DNA of 64,000 bases from Catenulispora yoronensis (GCF_039531695.1 NZ_BAAAQN010000056.1:19284-83283); one strand, 5' to 3'. Numbered from the stretch's first letter, positions 1 to 8,946 are shown. Program-made: numbers and translations. The notes: generated from the letters alone by a model not told the origin.

Positions 1-250
1 CCTCGGCGGACACCGGCTCCGGCAACGACCCCGCGTCCGGCCCCAGGACGAAGTCGAACATGCCCGGCAGCCAGCCCAGCGCCTGTTCCACGGCCCGCAG
101 CGCCACCAGGTTCGGCGGCCGCCCGGCCTCCACCTTCGCTATCACCGTGTCGGTGACGTAGGCCAGGCCGGCCAGGTCGGACTGCGTCCATCCCCTGGCC
201 TCCCGGGCCTTGACGATCATCGCCGCCAGCCGGTCATAGCTCTCGCCCAT
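1..250 (-). CDS. XRE-type helix-turn-helix DNA-binding protein, 3' part outside window
   Basis: The reverse strand from an ATG at 250 reads 83 codons without a stop and runs off the window. Residues 7-60 look like an XRE/Cro helix-turn-helix: a first helix with RLAAMIVKAREARG, then WTQSDLAGLAYV, TDTVIAKVEAGR and a closing helix ending ALGW. It is probably a small transcriptional regulator. The C-terminus is not visible, so any effector domain is unknown. It diverges from the helicase gene at 405 across about 150 bases. Confidence 0.7.
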   Translation of the reverse strand, partial: MGESYDRLAAMIVKAREARGWTQSDLAGLAYVTDTVIAKVEAGRPPNLVALRAVEQALGWLPGMFDFVLGPDAGSLPEPVSAE

Positions 251-404
251 ACGTGCATTCTGATGCACGGAGCGCGCCGATCGCTCATGGACGGCTCGGA
301 ACGCGCCGCCGCCGGGCGGGTCGGGGCCGCCCGGCGGCCGGTCCGTGGGTCCGCCTTGCTACCGTCGGACGTGGCGTGACGTGGTACACGGAGGAGGGCT
401 GCCG

Positions 405-2681
405 GTGCCGGACGAGCCGGAATGGCTGGAATGCTCGGTCGACCGGCTCATCGCCGTGCGCCCGGACGGCTACACCGTCGCGCGCGTGACCGGCACCGAC
501 GGCACCGAGCTGATCGTCTCCGGACGGCCCCTGTCGGGGGTGCAGCCCGGCGAGACAGTGCGGGTGCGCGGCGCGTGGGTCACGCATGCCAAGTACGGCG
601 ACCAGCTGGCGGTCGACGTCTGCGAGCCGACCGCGCCGTCCGGGGTGCGGGCGATCCGGCTGTATCTGGCCTCGGGCATCGTGCGCGGGATCGGGCCGAA
701 GCTGGCGGCGGCGATCGTGGACGCCTTCGGGGCGCGGACGCTGGAGGTCATCGACGAGACGCCGGAGCGGCTGCTGGAAGTGAACCTCATCGGGCCGGGC
801 CGCAAGGATCTGATCGTCGACTCCTGGATCGCCCACAAGCAGGTGCGCGAGCTGATGGTGCTGTTGCAGGGCTATGGCATCGGACCGAGCTACGCGGTGA
901 AGATCTACGGCGAGTTCGGGGACTCCTCGGCGGAGATCGTCACCGGGGATCCGTACCGGCTGATCGAGGCGGTGCGGGGCATCGGGTTCACGACCGCCGA
1001 CAAGATCGCGATGGCCTCCGGCATTCCGGAGGACTCGCCGGTGCGGGCCCGCGCGGCGGTGCTGGACCGGCTGGACGCCGCCGCCGCCGTCTCCGGGCAC
1101 TGCTATCTGCCCTACGCCTCGCTGCTGGCCGCCGCCGTCGCGCTGCTCGGCCAGGACCAGCTGCTGGTGCGCCAGGCCGTCGACGCGCTGGCCGAGCAGC
1201 GGCGGATCGTCATCGACACCGGGATCGGCGCCGGGCAGGCCGTGTACGAGCGGCGGATGTGGGACCGCGAGCGGCGGGTCGCCGAAGCGTTGGGCGCGTT
1301 GGCGCAGGCCGCGTCGGATCTGCCGAAGGCGGTGCTCCGGCGGATGGACGCGCTGGAGGCGGCGGAGCGGGAGGAGCAGGCAGAGCGGGAGGAGCAGGCA
1401 GAGCGGGCGGAGGAGGGGGAGGCGGCGGAGGGGCTGCACCCCCAGCAGCTCGCGGCCGTCCGCATGGCCCTCACCCACACCGTCTCCGTCCTCACCGGCG
1501 GCCCCGGCTGCGGCAAGTCCCGCACCGTCGACACCATCGCCGCGCTGGTCCGCGCCGGCGGCGGCAAGGTCACGCTGGCCGCCCCGACCGGCAAGGCGGC
1601 CAAGCGCCTGGCCCAGCTCACCGGCCGCCCGGCGATGACCGTGCACCGCCTGGTCGCCGACAAGAAGGACGGCCTGGACAGCGGCGCCCTGTTCGACGAC
1701 GACCCGCTCTACGCCGACCTGATCGTGGTGGACGAGGCGTCGATGCTGGACGTGTCGCTGGCCGCCAAGCTCGCCTCCCGCCTGGTCCCGGGCAGCCACC
1801 TGCTGCTGGTCGGCGACGAGGACCAGCTGCCCTCGATCGGCGCCGGGCGGGTGCTGGCCGACCTGCTGCGGGTGCCCGGGGTCCCGCACACCCGGCTGAC
1901 CCACGTCTTCCGCCAGGCCGCCGGCAGCTCCATCACCACCAACGCGCACCTGATCCGCCAGGGCCGCCCGCCGGTGCTGCACGCCGCGCCCGGCTTCTGG
2001 TTCGAGGACTGCGACGACCCGGCGGCGGTCGCCGACCGCGTGGTGGAGATCGCCACCCACCTGATCCCGGCCAAGCAGGGCGTGGACCACACCCAGGTCC
2101 AGGTGCTGTGCCCGTCGCGCAAGGGCCACACCGGCACGATCGAGCTCGGCCGCCGCATCCAGGAGCGGCTGAACCCGGCGATGGAGGGCCGCCCGGAGCA
2201 CTGGTCGGGCGCGACGGTGTTCCGGGTCGGCGACGCGGTGACGCAGATCCGCAACGACTACCTCAAGGGGCGCGCCGGAGTGTTCAACGGCACCACCGGG
2301 ACCGTCACCGCGATCAGCCCCGAGGACCGGACGCTGACCGTGCTCACCGAGGACAACGAGACCGTCGCCCACGACTTCGACGAGCTGGAGGACCTGCTGC
2401 ACGCGTACGCGATCAGCGTCCACCGCTCGCAGGGCAGCGAGTACCCGTTCGTGGTGGCGCCGATCACCACCGAGTCCGGCGGGCTGCTGCTGCGGCGCTC
2501 GCTGCTCTACACGCTGGTCACGCGGGCCAAGACGTCGGTGGTGCTGGTCGGGCAGCGCAAGGCCCTGCGACTGGCGGTGGAGGTCGCCGGCCAGCCCCGG
2601 AACACCGGGCTGGCGCAGCGGCTCGCCGCCGAGCTGGCGGGCCCGGAGGCGGAGGCCGGCGAGCCCGAGATGCTGCTCTGA
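405..2681 (+). CDS. recD2: RecD2-type ATP-dependent DNA helicase
   Basis: A 758-residue superfamily 1B helicase of the RecD2/TraA group, which unwinds DNA 5' to 3' without RecBC. The GTG start at 405 follows GAGGAGG at 391-397. An N-terminal OB-like region is followed by helix-hairpin-helix segments (RGIGPKLAAAIV near residue 85, and a second near 185). The motor has Walker A GGPGCGKS near residue 366, Walker B DEASMLD near 442, GDEDQLPSIGAG near 465 and the motif VI-like HRSQGSEYP near 672. Just before the motor lies a Glu-rich linker built of EREEQA repeats (1360-1430), encoded by an imperfect 18-bp tandem repeat. Length and motif order are normal for the family. Confidence 0.93.
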   Translation: MPDEPEWLECSVDRLIAVRPDGYTVARVTGTDGTELIVSGRPLSGVQPGETVRVRGAWVTHAKYGDQLAVDVCEPTAPSGVRAIRLYLASGIVRGIGPKLAAAIVDAFGARTLEVIDETPERLLEVNLIGPGRKDLIVDSWIAHKQVRELMVLLQGYGIGPSYAVKIYGEFGDSSAEIVTGDPYRLIEAVRGIGFTTADKIAMASGIPEDSPVRARAAVLDRLDAAAAVSGHCYLPYASLLAAAVALLGQDQLLVRQAVDALAEQRRIVIDTGIGAGQAVYERRMWDRERRVAEALGALAQAASDLPKAVLRRMDALEAAEREEQAEREEQAERAEEGEAAEGLHPQQLAAVRMALTHTVSVLTGGPGCGKSRTVDTIAALVRAGGGKVTLAAPTGKAAKRLAQLTGRPAMTVHRLVADKKDGLDSGALFDDDPLYADLIVVDEASMLDVSLAAKLASRLVPGSHLLLVGDEDQLPSIGAGRVLADLLRVPGVPHTRLTHVFRQAAGSSITTNAHLIRQGRPPVLHAAPGFWFEDCDDPAAVADRVVEIATHLIPAKQGVDHTQVQVLCPSRKGHTGTIELGRRIQERLNPAMEGRPEHWSGATVFRVGDAVTQIRNDYLKGRAGVFNGTTGTVTAISPEDRTLTVLTEDNETVAHDFDELEDLLHAYAISVHRSQGSEYPFVVAPITTESGGLLLRRSLLYTLVTRAKTSVVLVGQRKALRLAVEVAGQPRNTGLAQRLAAELAGPEAEAGEPEMLL

Positions 2682-2730
2682 GGGTGCTGATGGTGTTCGT
2701 CGTCAGCCGGGTCGGCCGAGTCGGCTGGGC

Positions 2731-3474
2731 TCACTCCGCCGCGTCGGGCGTGGGCGCGGGCGCGGCCACCAGCGCCGCGTACTCGACCTCCATCGCCTTC
2801 AGGAAGCCGCCCTGCCAGGGCTCGGCGAGCATCTCGGAGTTCACGTCCGGGAAGATCTCGTCCTCGTCGCGCTCCAGGCCGTCGAGGATGCGCCTCGCGA
2901 CGTCGTCCGGCGCGGCCTTCGGGATGTCGAAGAGTGCTGTCATGTCGGTGTCGACGACGCCGATGATCGCCGCGTGCACGCGCACGCCCCGGGGCGCCAG
3001 ATGCGCGCGCAAACCTTGGGTCAGCGAGTAGGAGGCGGCCTTGGAGACCGAGTACCCCGGCAGCAGCGGCATGTTGGCCCACGAGGACGTGGACAGCATG
3101 GTGAGGATCGCGCCGCGGGATTCCAGGAGCGCGGGCAGGAACGCCTGCGTGACGCGGTACGTCCCGAACAGGTTCACGGCCATGTGCTGCTCCAGCATCG
3201 CGTCGTCGCTCAGGTCGTCGCCGAGCAGCGCCAGGCCGGCGTTGTTGACCAGCAGGTCGAGCGGGCCCACCGTCTCGGCGGCCGCCGCGACCTGCGCGGA
3301 GTCGGTGATGTCCAGGGTCAGCGGGACGACCCGACCGTCGGGATGGTCGAGCGGCTGGCGGGTGCCGGCGTAGACGCGGGCCACGCCGCGCTCCAGCAGC
3401 TCGGCCACGACCGCCTTGCCGATTCCCCGGTTGGCCCCGGTCACCAGCACCGACTTGCCCGACAACGTCGCCAT
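2731..3474 (-). CDS. Short-chain dehydrogenase/reductase
   Basis: A 247-residue classical SDR, an NAD(P)(H)-dependent oxidoreductase of unknown substrate. The nucleotide-binding TGANRGIG motif is at residues 12-19, NNAG near 80, and the catalytic YSVSK near 140. The gene converges with the helicase gene and is separated from it by 49 bases. The long region before its start is shared with the divergent protease gene at 3865. Nothing nearby suggests a pathway, so only the enzyme class is supported. Confidence 0.88.
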   Translation of the reverse strand: MATLSGKSVLVTGANRGIGKAVVAELLERGVARVYAGTRQPLDHPDGRVVPLTLDITDSAQVAAAAETVGPLDLLVNNAGLALLGDDLSDDAMLEQHMAVNLFGTYRVTQAFLPALLESRGAILTMLSTSSWANMPLLPGYSVSKAASYSLTQGLRAHLAPRGVRVHAAIIGVVDTDMTALFDIPKAAPDDVARRILDGLERDEDEIFPDVNSEMLAEPWQGGFLKAMEVEYAALVAAPAPTPDAAE

Positions 3475-3776
3475 GTGATCCCGATCTGTGGAGGGTGGGG
3501 CGGGAGCGGGCCGGCCGGGCCCGACGACTGGTCAGAGTACTGATCGGCGGATGGGGCCCGGCGGCCAATAGGGGAAAGCTCGCTCCCGGGCCGGGGGCGC
3601 GGCCCGCGGGCGCGCGCCCGGCGGCAGGCGCCGCGCACCATGGCGCCGACCGCGATGCCGATCAGGCGGCCGCGCGCCCGGGCCGATCGCGACTCCCGCC
3701 GGATCGCGAAATCGTTTCGCCGAAACGGGTCGAAACCGCGCAGGCGCACGCCAGCGGCACTTTATATCAGGACTCG
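3475..3776. other. Intergenic region between divergent SDR and protease genes
   Basis: About 300 bases of GC-rich DNA with no convincing gene. Short open frames here lack coding-like composition. The right end, after about 3760, turns AT-richer (TTTATATC) and leads into the protease promoter. I saw no repeat or RNA structure in the rest. Confidence 0.5.
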
Positions 3777-3805
3777 TTGACACTCGCCCGATCCGTCCCT
3801 ACGAT
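3777..3805 (+). promoter_or_regulatory. Sigma-70 (HrdB-type) promoter of the secreted protease gene
   Basis: TTGACA at 3777-3782 and TACGAT at 3800-3805 are separated by exactly 17 bases, a near-perfect vegetative promoter in otherwise very GC-rich DNA. The protease ATG lies 60 bases downstream, with GGAGAT about seven bases before it. This predicts strong housekeeping expression. Confidence 0.75.
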
Positions 3806-3864
3806 CCGGCTACCGATCGGCATGCCACCACATCATCGCCACACCATCGCCACATGGAGATCCC

Positions 3865-5469
3865 ATGCTCAAGCGAACAGCGGCCTTGCTCGCCGCAACG
3901 GCTGTGACCGTCGCGGTCGCCCTGACCGCGTCCGCCGCCTCGGCGGGCCCGGCAGGCACCACGGGCACCGCCACCAGCTCCACCGCCGGCCACGCGCCGG
4001 CGGCCGCGCCACTGGCCGCCGTCACCCTGGCGAACACCATCGCCCTGGACGACTGCTCGGCCTCGCTCGTCCGCTACCCGTCCTCGCAGAGCAGCGACCG
4101 CGCTCTGATGCTCACCGCCGGGCACTGCTGGGAGGGCGGTGAGCCCTCGGCCGGACAGGTGCTGCAGAACGTGAACAGCAGCCGTACTGGGACGCTGCTG
4201 AACTCGTCCGGCGGCTCACTGGGCACCGTGCAGGCGGACAAGCTGCTCTACGCGACGATGACGAACACCGACATCGCCATCTACGAGCTCACCAAGACCT
4301 TCGCTGCCATCAGCAGCCAGTACGGCGCGACGCCGATGACGATATCGGCCAGCCACCCGACCTCGGCCGAGGCCATCTCGATCCCGTCGGCGTACTGGAA
4401 GCGGATCTGGGCCTGCAACCTGAACGGCTTCGCCGGGACGGTCCGCGAGGACCAGTGGACCTGGCACGACTCGCTGCGCTACGACATGAACGGCGGCTGC
4501 GAGGTCATCGGCGGCAGCTCCGGCTCCCCGGTCGTGGACACCGGCACCGGCGCGGTGATCGGCGTCAACAACACGATCAACGAGGACGGCCAGGTCTGCA
4601 CGCTCAACAACCCCTGCGAGGTGAACAGCAACGGCACCACCACGGCCACCAAGGGCCAGGGCTACGGCCAGGAGCTGTACTGGGTCACCACCTGCCTGAA
4701 CTCCTCGCGGGCCATCGACCTGACGCTGCCCGGCTGCCTGCTCAGCAACCCGAACGCGGGCAACACCGTCACCGTGACCAACCCCGGCAACCAGTCGGTC
4801 GCGGTGAACACCGCGGTGAACCTGCAGATCACCGGTCATGACTCGGACAGCAGCCAGACGCTGACCTACACGGCGACCGGGCTGCCGGCCGGGCTGTCGA
4901 TCAGCTCCTCGGGGCTGATCTCCGGGACCGCGACGACCGCGGGCACCAGCACCGTGACGGTGACCGCCAAGGACAGCACCAACGCCTCCGGGAACACGTC
5001 GTTCACCTTCACGGTGACCGGCACCAGCGGCGGCGGCATCACCAACGGCGGGTTCGAGACCAACGGGCTGAGCGGGTGGACGACCACCGTCGGCAGTGCC
5101 ACCGCCACCACCAGCGGCCCGCACTCGGGCACCTCCGCGGCGATGGTCGGCTCGGTGAACCCGAGCGGCACCTCCTCGATCGCGCAGACGTTCACCGCGG
5201 CGACCGGCTCGACGACGCTGGCGTTCTGGTACAACGTGACCTGCCCGGACACCGTCGCCTACGACTGGGCCACCGTGACGCTGAAGGACAACACCTCGGG
5301 CACCACGTCCACGGTGCTGGCCAAGACGTGCACGCTGGGCGCCGGGTGGAAGCAGGTCACGAAGGCGGTCACCGCCGGGCACTCGTACACGCTGACGCTG
5401 ACCAGCAAGGACGACAACTACCCCGGGGACCCGACCTACACGTTGTATGACGACGTGACCGTGTCCTGA
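3865..5469 (+). CDS. Secreted trypsin-like serine protease with Ig-like and C-terminal beta domains
   Basis: 534 residues with a Sec signal peptide (residues 1-28, MLKR then a hydrophobic Ala/Val run ending ASA). The chymotrypsin-fold domain carries the full triad: His87 in TAGHC, Asp136 in NTDIAIY and Ser219 in GGSSGSP. Residues about 300-385 form a putative Ig (He_PIG) repeat with LTYTATGLPAGLS and SGLISGT motifs. The last 130 residues begin NGGFETNGLSGW and look like a carbohydrate- or protein-binding beta-sandwich. It is probably an extracellular scavenging protease. A GC hairpin follows the gene. Confidence 0.88.
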   Translation: MLKRTAALLAATAVTVAVALTASAASAGPAGTTGTATSSTAGHAPAAAPLAAVTLANTIALDDCSASLVRYPSSQSSDRALMLTAGHCWEGGEPSAGQVLQNVNSSRTGTLLNSSGGSLGTVQADKLLYATMTNTDIAIYELTKTFAAISSQYGATPMTISASHPTSAEAISIPSAYWKRIWACNLNGFAGTVREDQWTWHDSLRYDMNGGCEVIGGSSGSPVVDTGTGAVIGVNNTINEDGQVCTLNNPCEVNSNGTTTATKGQGYGQELYWVTTCLNSSRAIDLTLPGCLLSNPNAGNTVTVTNPGNQSVAVNTAVNLQITGHDSDSSQTLTYTATGLPAGLSISSSGLISGTATTAGTSTVTVTAKDSTNASGNTSFTFTVTGTSGGGITNGGFETNGLSGWTTTVGSATATTSGPHSGTSAAMVGSVNPSGTSSIAQTFTAATGSTTLAFWYNVTCPDTVAYDWATVTLKDNTSGTTSTVLAKTCTLGAGWKQVTKAVTAGHSYTLTLTSKDDNYPGDPTYTLYDDVTVS

Positions 5470-5498
5470 TCCGCTCGGAGCGAGTCAGTACTGTTCGA

Positions 5499-5530
5499 CA
5501 CCGCCCGCGGCCCTCGGGTCGCGGGCGGTG
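5499..5530 (+). terminator. Hairpin terminator after the protease gene
   Basis: CACCGCCCGCG pairs perfectly with CGCGGGCGGTG around a ten-base loop, 30 bases after the stop codon. There is no U-tract, which is common for actinomycete terminators. Confidence 0.7.
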
Positions 5531-5612
5531 CCCGTCTGTCAGGATCCGGCGCGGGCCGGGCGGCGCGGGCCAAGAACCGGCGCGGGCCCAGAACCGGCGC
5601 GCGTCAGGAACG

Positions 5613-6257
5613 TCAGAAGCCGCCGCGCGGCTCGATCGCCAGGCGCGGGGAATCGGCGGTGAGCTGCGTCCGGTGGGTGATGGCCCGGTCGAGCTGGCGG
5701 GCCAGGCGGGGCAGCGTGGTCGAGGCCAGATAGGCGTCGGCGCCGGAGTCGAGCAGCCGCTGCACCGGGCCCTTGTAGCTGATGCCGAGCTCCGGGTCGT
5801 CGAGTTCGGCGACCATCACGCGGGCCCGGGGGAACCGCTCGCGCAGGCTGCCGAGCAGCTGCGGGCTGATCGGCGGGACCAGCAGGATGTCCACGGTGTC
5901 GGGGGCCGACTCCATGTCGAGCACGATGTAGTCGGCGCCGAGCTCGGTGGACAGGGAGGTGCGGACGGTCTCGGAGAGCTTCATCGCGGTGGCCACGACC
6001 GTCACCTCCGCGTGGTGGACCGGCTGCGGAACGTCACCGGCCGGACTCCCGAAACCGGTTCCGGAACCGGTCCCGGACCGGATGACCGTGCCCTCCAGCG
6101 GACCGCCGGCCCCGGTGACCCGCGCGAGGTCCTCGCCGTCGCGAGTGATCGTCAGCACCTCGCCCGGAGCCAGCCCGGCTATGAGCTCCACCAGGTCGGC
6201 GGGCAGGCGCGCGGCATCGACACGCCGCCCGGACCGTACGGTTCCTCTGTCGCTCAT
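5613..6257 (-). CDS. Hypothetical two-part protein with antitoxin-like N-terminus
   Basis: 214 residues from the ATG at 6257; another ATG lies three codons upstream. Residues 8-50 (RRVDAARLPADLVELI, then GEVLTITRDGEDLARV) resemble the N-terminal beta-hairpin of Phd/YefM antitoxins, which act as DNA-binding and toxin-neutralising modules. After a Gly/Ser linker the second half has alternating strand and helix segments (DYIVLDMES, VDILLVPP, RARVMVAELDD, SGADAYLAST) like a flavodoxin or response-regulator receiver fold. No toxin gene is adjacent; the divergent neighbour is a MerR regulator. I do not recognise the full protein. Confidence 0.55.
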   Translation of the reverse strand: MSDRGTVRSGRRVDAARLPADLVELIAGLAPGEVLTITRDGEDLARVTGAGGPLEGTVIRSGTGSGTGFGSPAGDVPQPVHHAEVTVVATAMKLSETVRTSLSTELGADYIVLDMESAPDTVDILLVPPISPQLLGSLRERFPRARVMVAELDDPELGISYKGPVQRLLDSGADAYLASTTLPRLARQLDRAITHRTQLTADSPRLAIEPRGGF

Positions 6258-6406
6258 GGCCCCCACTCCGCAAACCTGGATCGAGAGATCAGATCAAGTA
6301 TCATCGCAGGTACCAAGTTCCGACCAGCCATCAGCGGATCGGGTGATGTCCTGAACTCAGTCCCCTTACAGGTACGGGACAGGACCGCAGCGGGAAGGCG
6401 CACGGG

Positions 6407-7132
6407 GTGAGCGACGAGGAGTACCGCGTCGACGAACTCGCGCGCCTGTCCGGGATGACGGTCCGCAACATCCGCGAGCACCAGTCCCGCGGCCTGCTGC
6501 CGGCCCCCACCGTCCGCGGCCGGGTCGGCTTCTACGGACCCGAGCACCTGGCCCGGCTGGAGCAGATCAAGCGCCTCCAGGCCGACGGCTTCACCTTGGA
6601 GTCGATCCGCCGGATGCTCGGCGGCGGCGCCGAGTTCATGTCCTTCGCCGCGGCCGTGCACCAGGTCTTCGACGACGAAGAACGGCGCGTAGTACGCCTG
6701 GAGGACATCCACACCCTGTTCCCCGGCCTGGAGGACCGCGCCGACGCCAGCGCGGCCCTGCTGGACGCGGCAGTCGACCTGGGCCTGCTCCGCCCGCTGG
6801 GCAACGGCCGCTACGAGGAGCGCTCACCCCGCCTGACCCGGATCGGCGCCGAACTGATGGCCCTGGGCATCCCCCCGGCCAACGCCCTGAAGGCGGCATC
6901 CGAGGCTCGCACACACGTACAAGCGGTAGCCCGCGGCTTCGTCCAGCTGTACATGGACCAGATCTGGGCCCCGTTCGAAGCCGCCGGCTACCCCGCCGAC
7001 TCCTGGCCCGACATCCTCAGCGGCCTGGACCGGCTGCGCCCCCTGGCCCTGGACTCGGTACTGGCCCTGATGCGGATGGCGCTGGACGAGGCGGCGACGA
7101 CGCTGATCGAGGAGCGGGCAGGGCTGCGGTAG
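6407..7132 (+). CDS. MerR-family transcriptional regulator
   Basis: 241 residues from a GTG start. The N-terminal winged helix has the typical MerR layout: YRVDELARLSGMTVRNIREHQ, then RGLLPAP, and a GFYGPEHLARLEQIKRLQ dimerisation region. The C-terminal 140 residues are helical and unassigned, and probably act as an effector-binding domain. MerR proteins usually twist a promoter with an over-long spacer; the 150-base gap shared with the divergent gene at 6257 would be the natural target. It may regulate that gene and itself. Confidence 0.85.
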   Translation: MSDEEYRVDELARLSGMTVRNIREHQSRGLLPAPTVRGRVGFYGPEHLARLEQIKRLQADGFTLESIRRMLGGGAEFMSFAAAVHQVFDDEERRVVRLEDIHTLFPGLEDRADASAALLDAAVDLGLLRPLGNGRYEERSPRLTRIGAELMALGIPPANALKAASEARTHVQAVARGFVQLYMDQIWAPFEAAGYPADSWPDILSGLDRLRPLALDSVLALMRMALDEAATTLIEERAGLR

Positions 7133-7260
7133 GGGGCGGGGGGCGCTCGTTCGGCTGCGGGGGCGCAACAGGGTTCTGGTTCTTCGCGTGGGCGAGCAGG
7201 ATGTCCTGGCGGCTCGCGACGCGCAGATCGGGGCCGGTCGGTGTCAGCTCCCGGTCGGTG

Positions 7261-7683
7261 TCAGCTCCCGGTCGCGATACGCCGGTCCGCCTCGCTGATG
7301 CGGACATCGTTGATGGAGGCGTAGCGGCGGCTCATAAGGCCGTCGGCGGAGAACTCCCACTGCTCGTTGCCGTAGGAGCGGAACCATTGACCGGTGGCGT
7401 CGTGCCATTCGTATTCGAAGCGCACTGAGATGCGGTTGTCGGTGTAGGACCACAGCTCTTTGCGGAGGCGGTAGTCGAGTTCGCGTTCCCATTTGCCGCG
7501 CAGGAAGTCGATCACTTCGGCGCGGCCGTTCAGGAACACGTCGCGGTTCCGCCACTCCGTGTCCTCGGTATAGGCCAGGGCCACTCTCTCGGGGTCCCGG
7601 GTGTTCCAGGCGTCCTCGGCCATCTGGACCTTCTGGCGGGCGGTCTGTTCGGTGAACGGCGGCAGTGGCGGGCGTTGTGACAT
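7261..7683 (-). CDS. DUF1348 / NTF2-like small protein
   Basis: 140 residues of the nuclear-transport-factor-2 fold, matching the DUF1348 family: QMAEDAWNTRDPERVALAYTED at the start, WRNRDVF, then a Trp/Tyr-rich core ending NDVRISEADRR. Family members are small single-domain proteins of unknown chemistry. GAGGAA precedes the ATG at 7683. The gene diverges from a TetR regulator, and two matching palindromes lie between them, so TetR control is likely. Confidence 0.82.
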   Translation of the reverse strand: MSQRPPLPPFTEQTARQKVQMAEDAWNTRDPERVALAYTEDTEWRNRDVFLNGRAEVIDFLRGKWERELDYRLRKELWSYTDNRISVRFEYEWHDATGQWFRSYGNEQWEFSADGLMSRRYASINDVRISEADRRIATGS

Positions 7684-7706
7684 GGGGTGTTCCTCTCTCA
7701 GTCGGC

Positions 7707-7722
7707 GAGAACGAGCGTTCTC
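7707..7722. promoter_or_regulatory. Palindromic TetR operator, copy 1
   Basis: GAGAACGAGCGTTCTC is a 16-bp palindrome except for its central two bases. It shares both half-sites with the copy at 7743-7758. Its position, about 24 bases before the DUF1348 start, would let a repressor block that promoter. Confidence 0.72.
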
Positions 7723-7742
7723 AGCGTCTGTGAGTAGAGTAG

Positions 7743-7758
7743 GGGAACGATCGTTCTC
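7743..7758. promoter_or_regulatory. Palindromic TetR operator, copy 2
   Basis: GGGAACGATCGTTCTC repeats the half-sites of the upstream palindrome, with its start offset by 36 bases. It lies 31 bases before the tetR ATG, overlapping the expected promoter, which suggests autoregulation. Confidence 0.72.
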
Positions 7759-7789
7759 GCCGCAACCGATGCGGAGGAGGGTTCTGCTG

Positions 7790-8356
7790 ATGACCGATCA
7801 GGCCGATGTCGACCGGGCTTTGGACGCCGCCGAGCGCCTGTTCAACGCGCGCGGGGTGCAGGGCGTGGGGATGGACGCCATCCGTGACGCGTCCGGCGTG
7901 CCGCTCAAGCGGCTCTACCGCGAGTTCCCGTCCAAGGCGGATCTGCTGCACGCGGTCCTGGAGAAGCGTGACCTCGATGTCCGCAGCGCCATCACCGGGT
8001 TCGTCGACGCCAACGCGGCGTCGGGATCACCGCGGGATCGCGTTCTCGCGGTGTTCGACTACTTGGCGGGCTGGTTCGCCGAGCCGGATTTCCGCGGCTG
8101 CATGTTCCTGAACACCGCGGGCGAGCTCGGTGGGACGTCGCAGGACGTCTTGACGGTCGGGCGCCGTCACAAGCTGGCGCTGCGCGACTATCTCAGCGAA
8201 CTGGTCGACGCCGCGGAGCTGCCCGAGGCGCTGGCCGACCAGCTGCTGGTGTTGGCGAACGGCGCCATGGCCACCGCGGCGCTGAACGGCACGCCGGAGG
8301 CGGCCGGTCAGGCGCGGGCGGCCGCGGCGGTGCTGATCGACGCGGCGGTACGGTAG
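7790..8356 (+). CDS. TetR-family transcriptional repressor
   Basis: 188 residues. The ATG at 7790 follows GGAGGAGGG, so I prefer it to upstream starts. The helix-turn-helix spans residues 8-50 (DRALDAAERLFNARG, then IRDASGVPLKRLYREF, then SKADLLHAVL). The C-terminal domain, with FRGCMFLNTAGEL, resembles the AcrR/YcdC-like ligand pocket. Two near-identical palindromes sit between it and the divergent DUF1348 gene, so its probable regulon is itself plus that gene. The ligand is unknown. Confidence 0.88.
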   Translation: MTDQADVDRALDAAERLFNARGVQGVGMDAIRDASGVPLKRLYREFPSKADLLHAVLEKRDLDVRSAITGFVDANAASGSPRDRVLAVFDYLAGWFAEPDFRGCMFLNTAGELGGTSQDVLTVGRRHKLALRDYLSELVDAAELPEALADQLLVLANGAMATAALNGTPEAAGQARAAAAVLIDAAVR

Positions 8357-8371
8357 CGGTACACCGGGCAC

Positions 8372-8836
8372 TCAGTCCGCGAGCCGCGCGGGGAACCCGC
8401 CGGTGGCGACCGGGCCCCAGCGGCGCGGCGTGACCCGGATCAGGGACTTGCCCTGCTTCACCATGGCTTCGCGGTACTCGTCCCAGTCCGGGTGCTCGCC
8501 GGCGATGTTCCGGTAGTACTCGACCAGGGGTTCGACGGACTCCGGCAGGTCCAGGACCTCGGCGTCGCCGTCGATCTGCACCCAGGGGCCGTTCCACTCG
8601 TCGGACAGGACGACGACGCTGACCGCGGAGTCGCGGCGGGCGTTGGTGGTCTTCGCCCGCTCCGGATACGTCGACATGACCAGGCGGCCGGAGTCGTCGA
8701 CGCCGCAGGTGAGCGGGGAGGCCTGCGGAGAGCCGTCGGCGCGCCGGGTGATGAGCAGGGCCCGGTGCCGGGGTCGGACGAACTCCAGCAGGCCTTCGAG
8801 GTCGACGGCGGTATTCGTGGCGATGGTACGAGGCAT
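8372..8836 (-). CDS. PPOX-class flavin/F420-binding oxidoreductase
   Basis: 154 residues of the pyridoxamine-phosphate-oxidase split-barrel fold: LEFVRPRHRALLITRRADGSPQ, SYPERAK-type region STYPERAKTTNARRD, WVQIDGDAEVLDLP and a C-terminal RVTPRRWG. These features fit actinobacterial PPOX enzymes that use F420 or FMN. The ATG at 8836 (MPRTIATNT) is chosen because the conserved fold begins there. It converges with the tetR gene with a 15-base gap. The substrate is unknown. Confidence 0.82.
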   Translation of the reverse strand: MPRTIATNTAVDLEGLLEFVRPRHRALLITRRADGSPQASPLTCGVDDSGRLVMSTYPERAKTTNARRDSAVSVVVLSDEWNGPWVQIDGDAEVLDLPESVEPLVEYYRNIAGEHPDWDEYREAMVKQGKSLIRVTPRRWGPVATGGFPARLAD

Positions 8837-8946
8837 GTCTCCACATTCTAGAGGAAACAGCCAGATCATCGGCGGAGGCCGGAGCCCGGCGAGCGTTCCG
8901 CCGAACTCCGGCCCCGGTTCCGGCCTCGGCCGGGGGACTCCGATCC

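Noticed and set aside
285..2423. Long reverse-strand open frame over the helicase gene
   Set aside because: It is rich in Arg, Gly, Asp, Val and Gln in the pattern produced by reading high-GC codons on the opposite strand; the forward frame has full helicase motifs.
8372..8836. Flavin reductase partner for the HpaB-type hydroxylase
   Set aside because: The protein has the PPOX split-barrel fold, not the HpaC-type flavin reductase motifs, and it lies 42 kb away outside the regulon.
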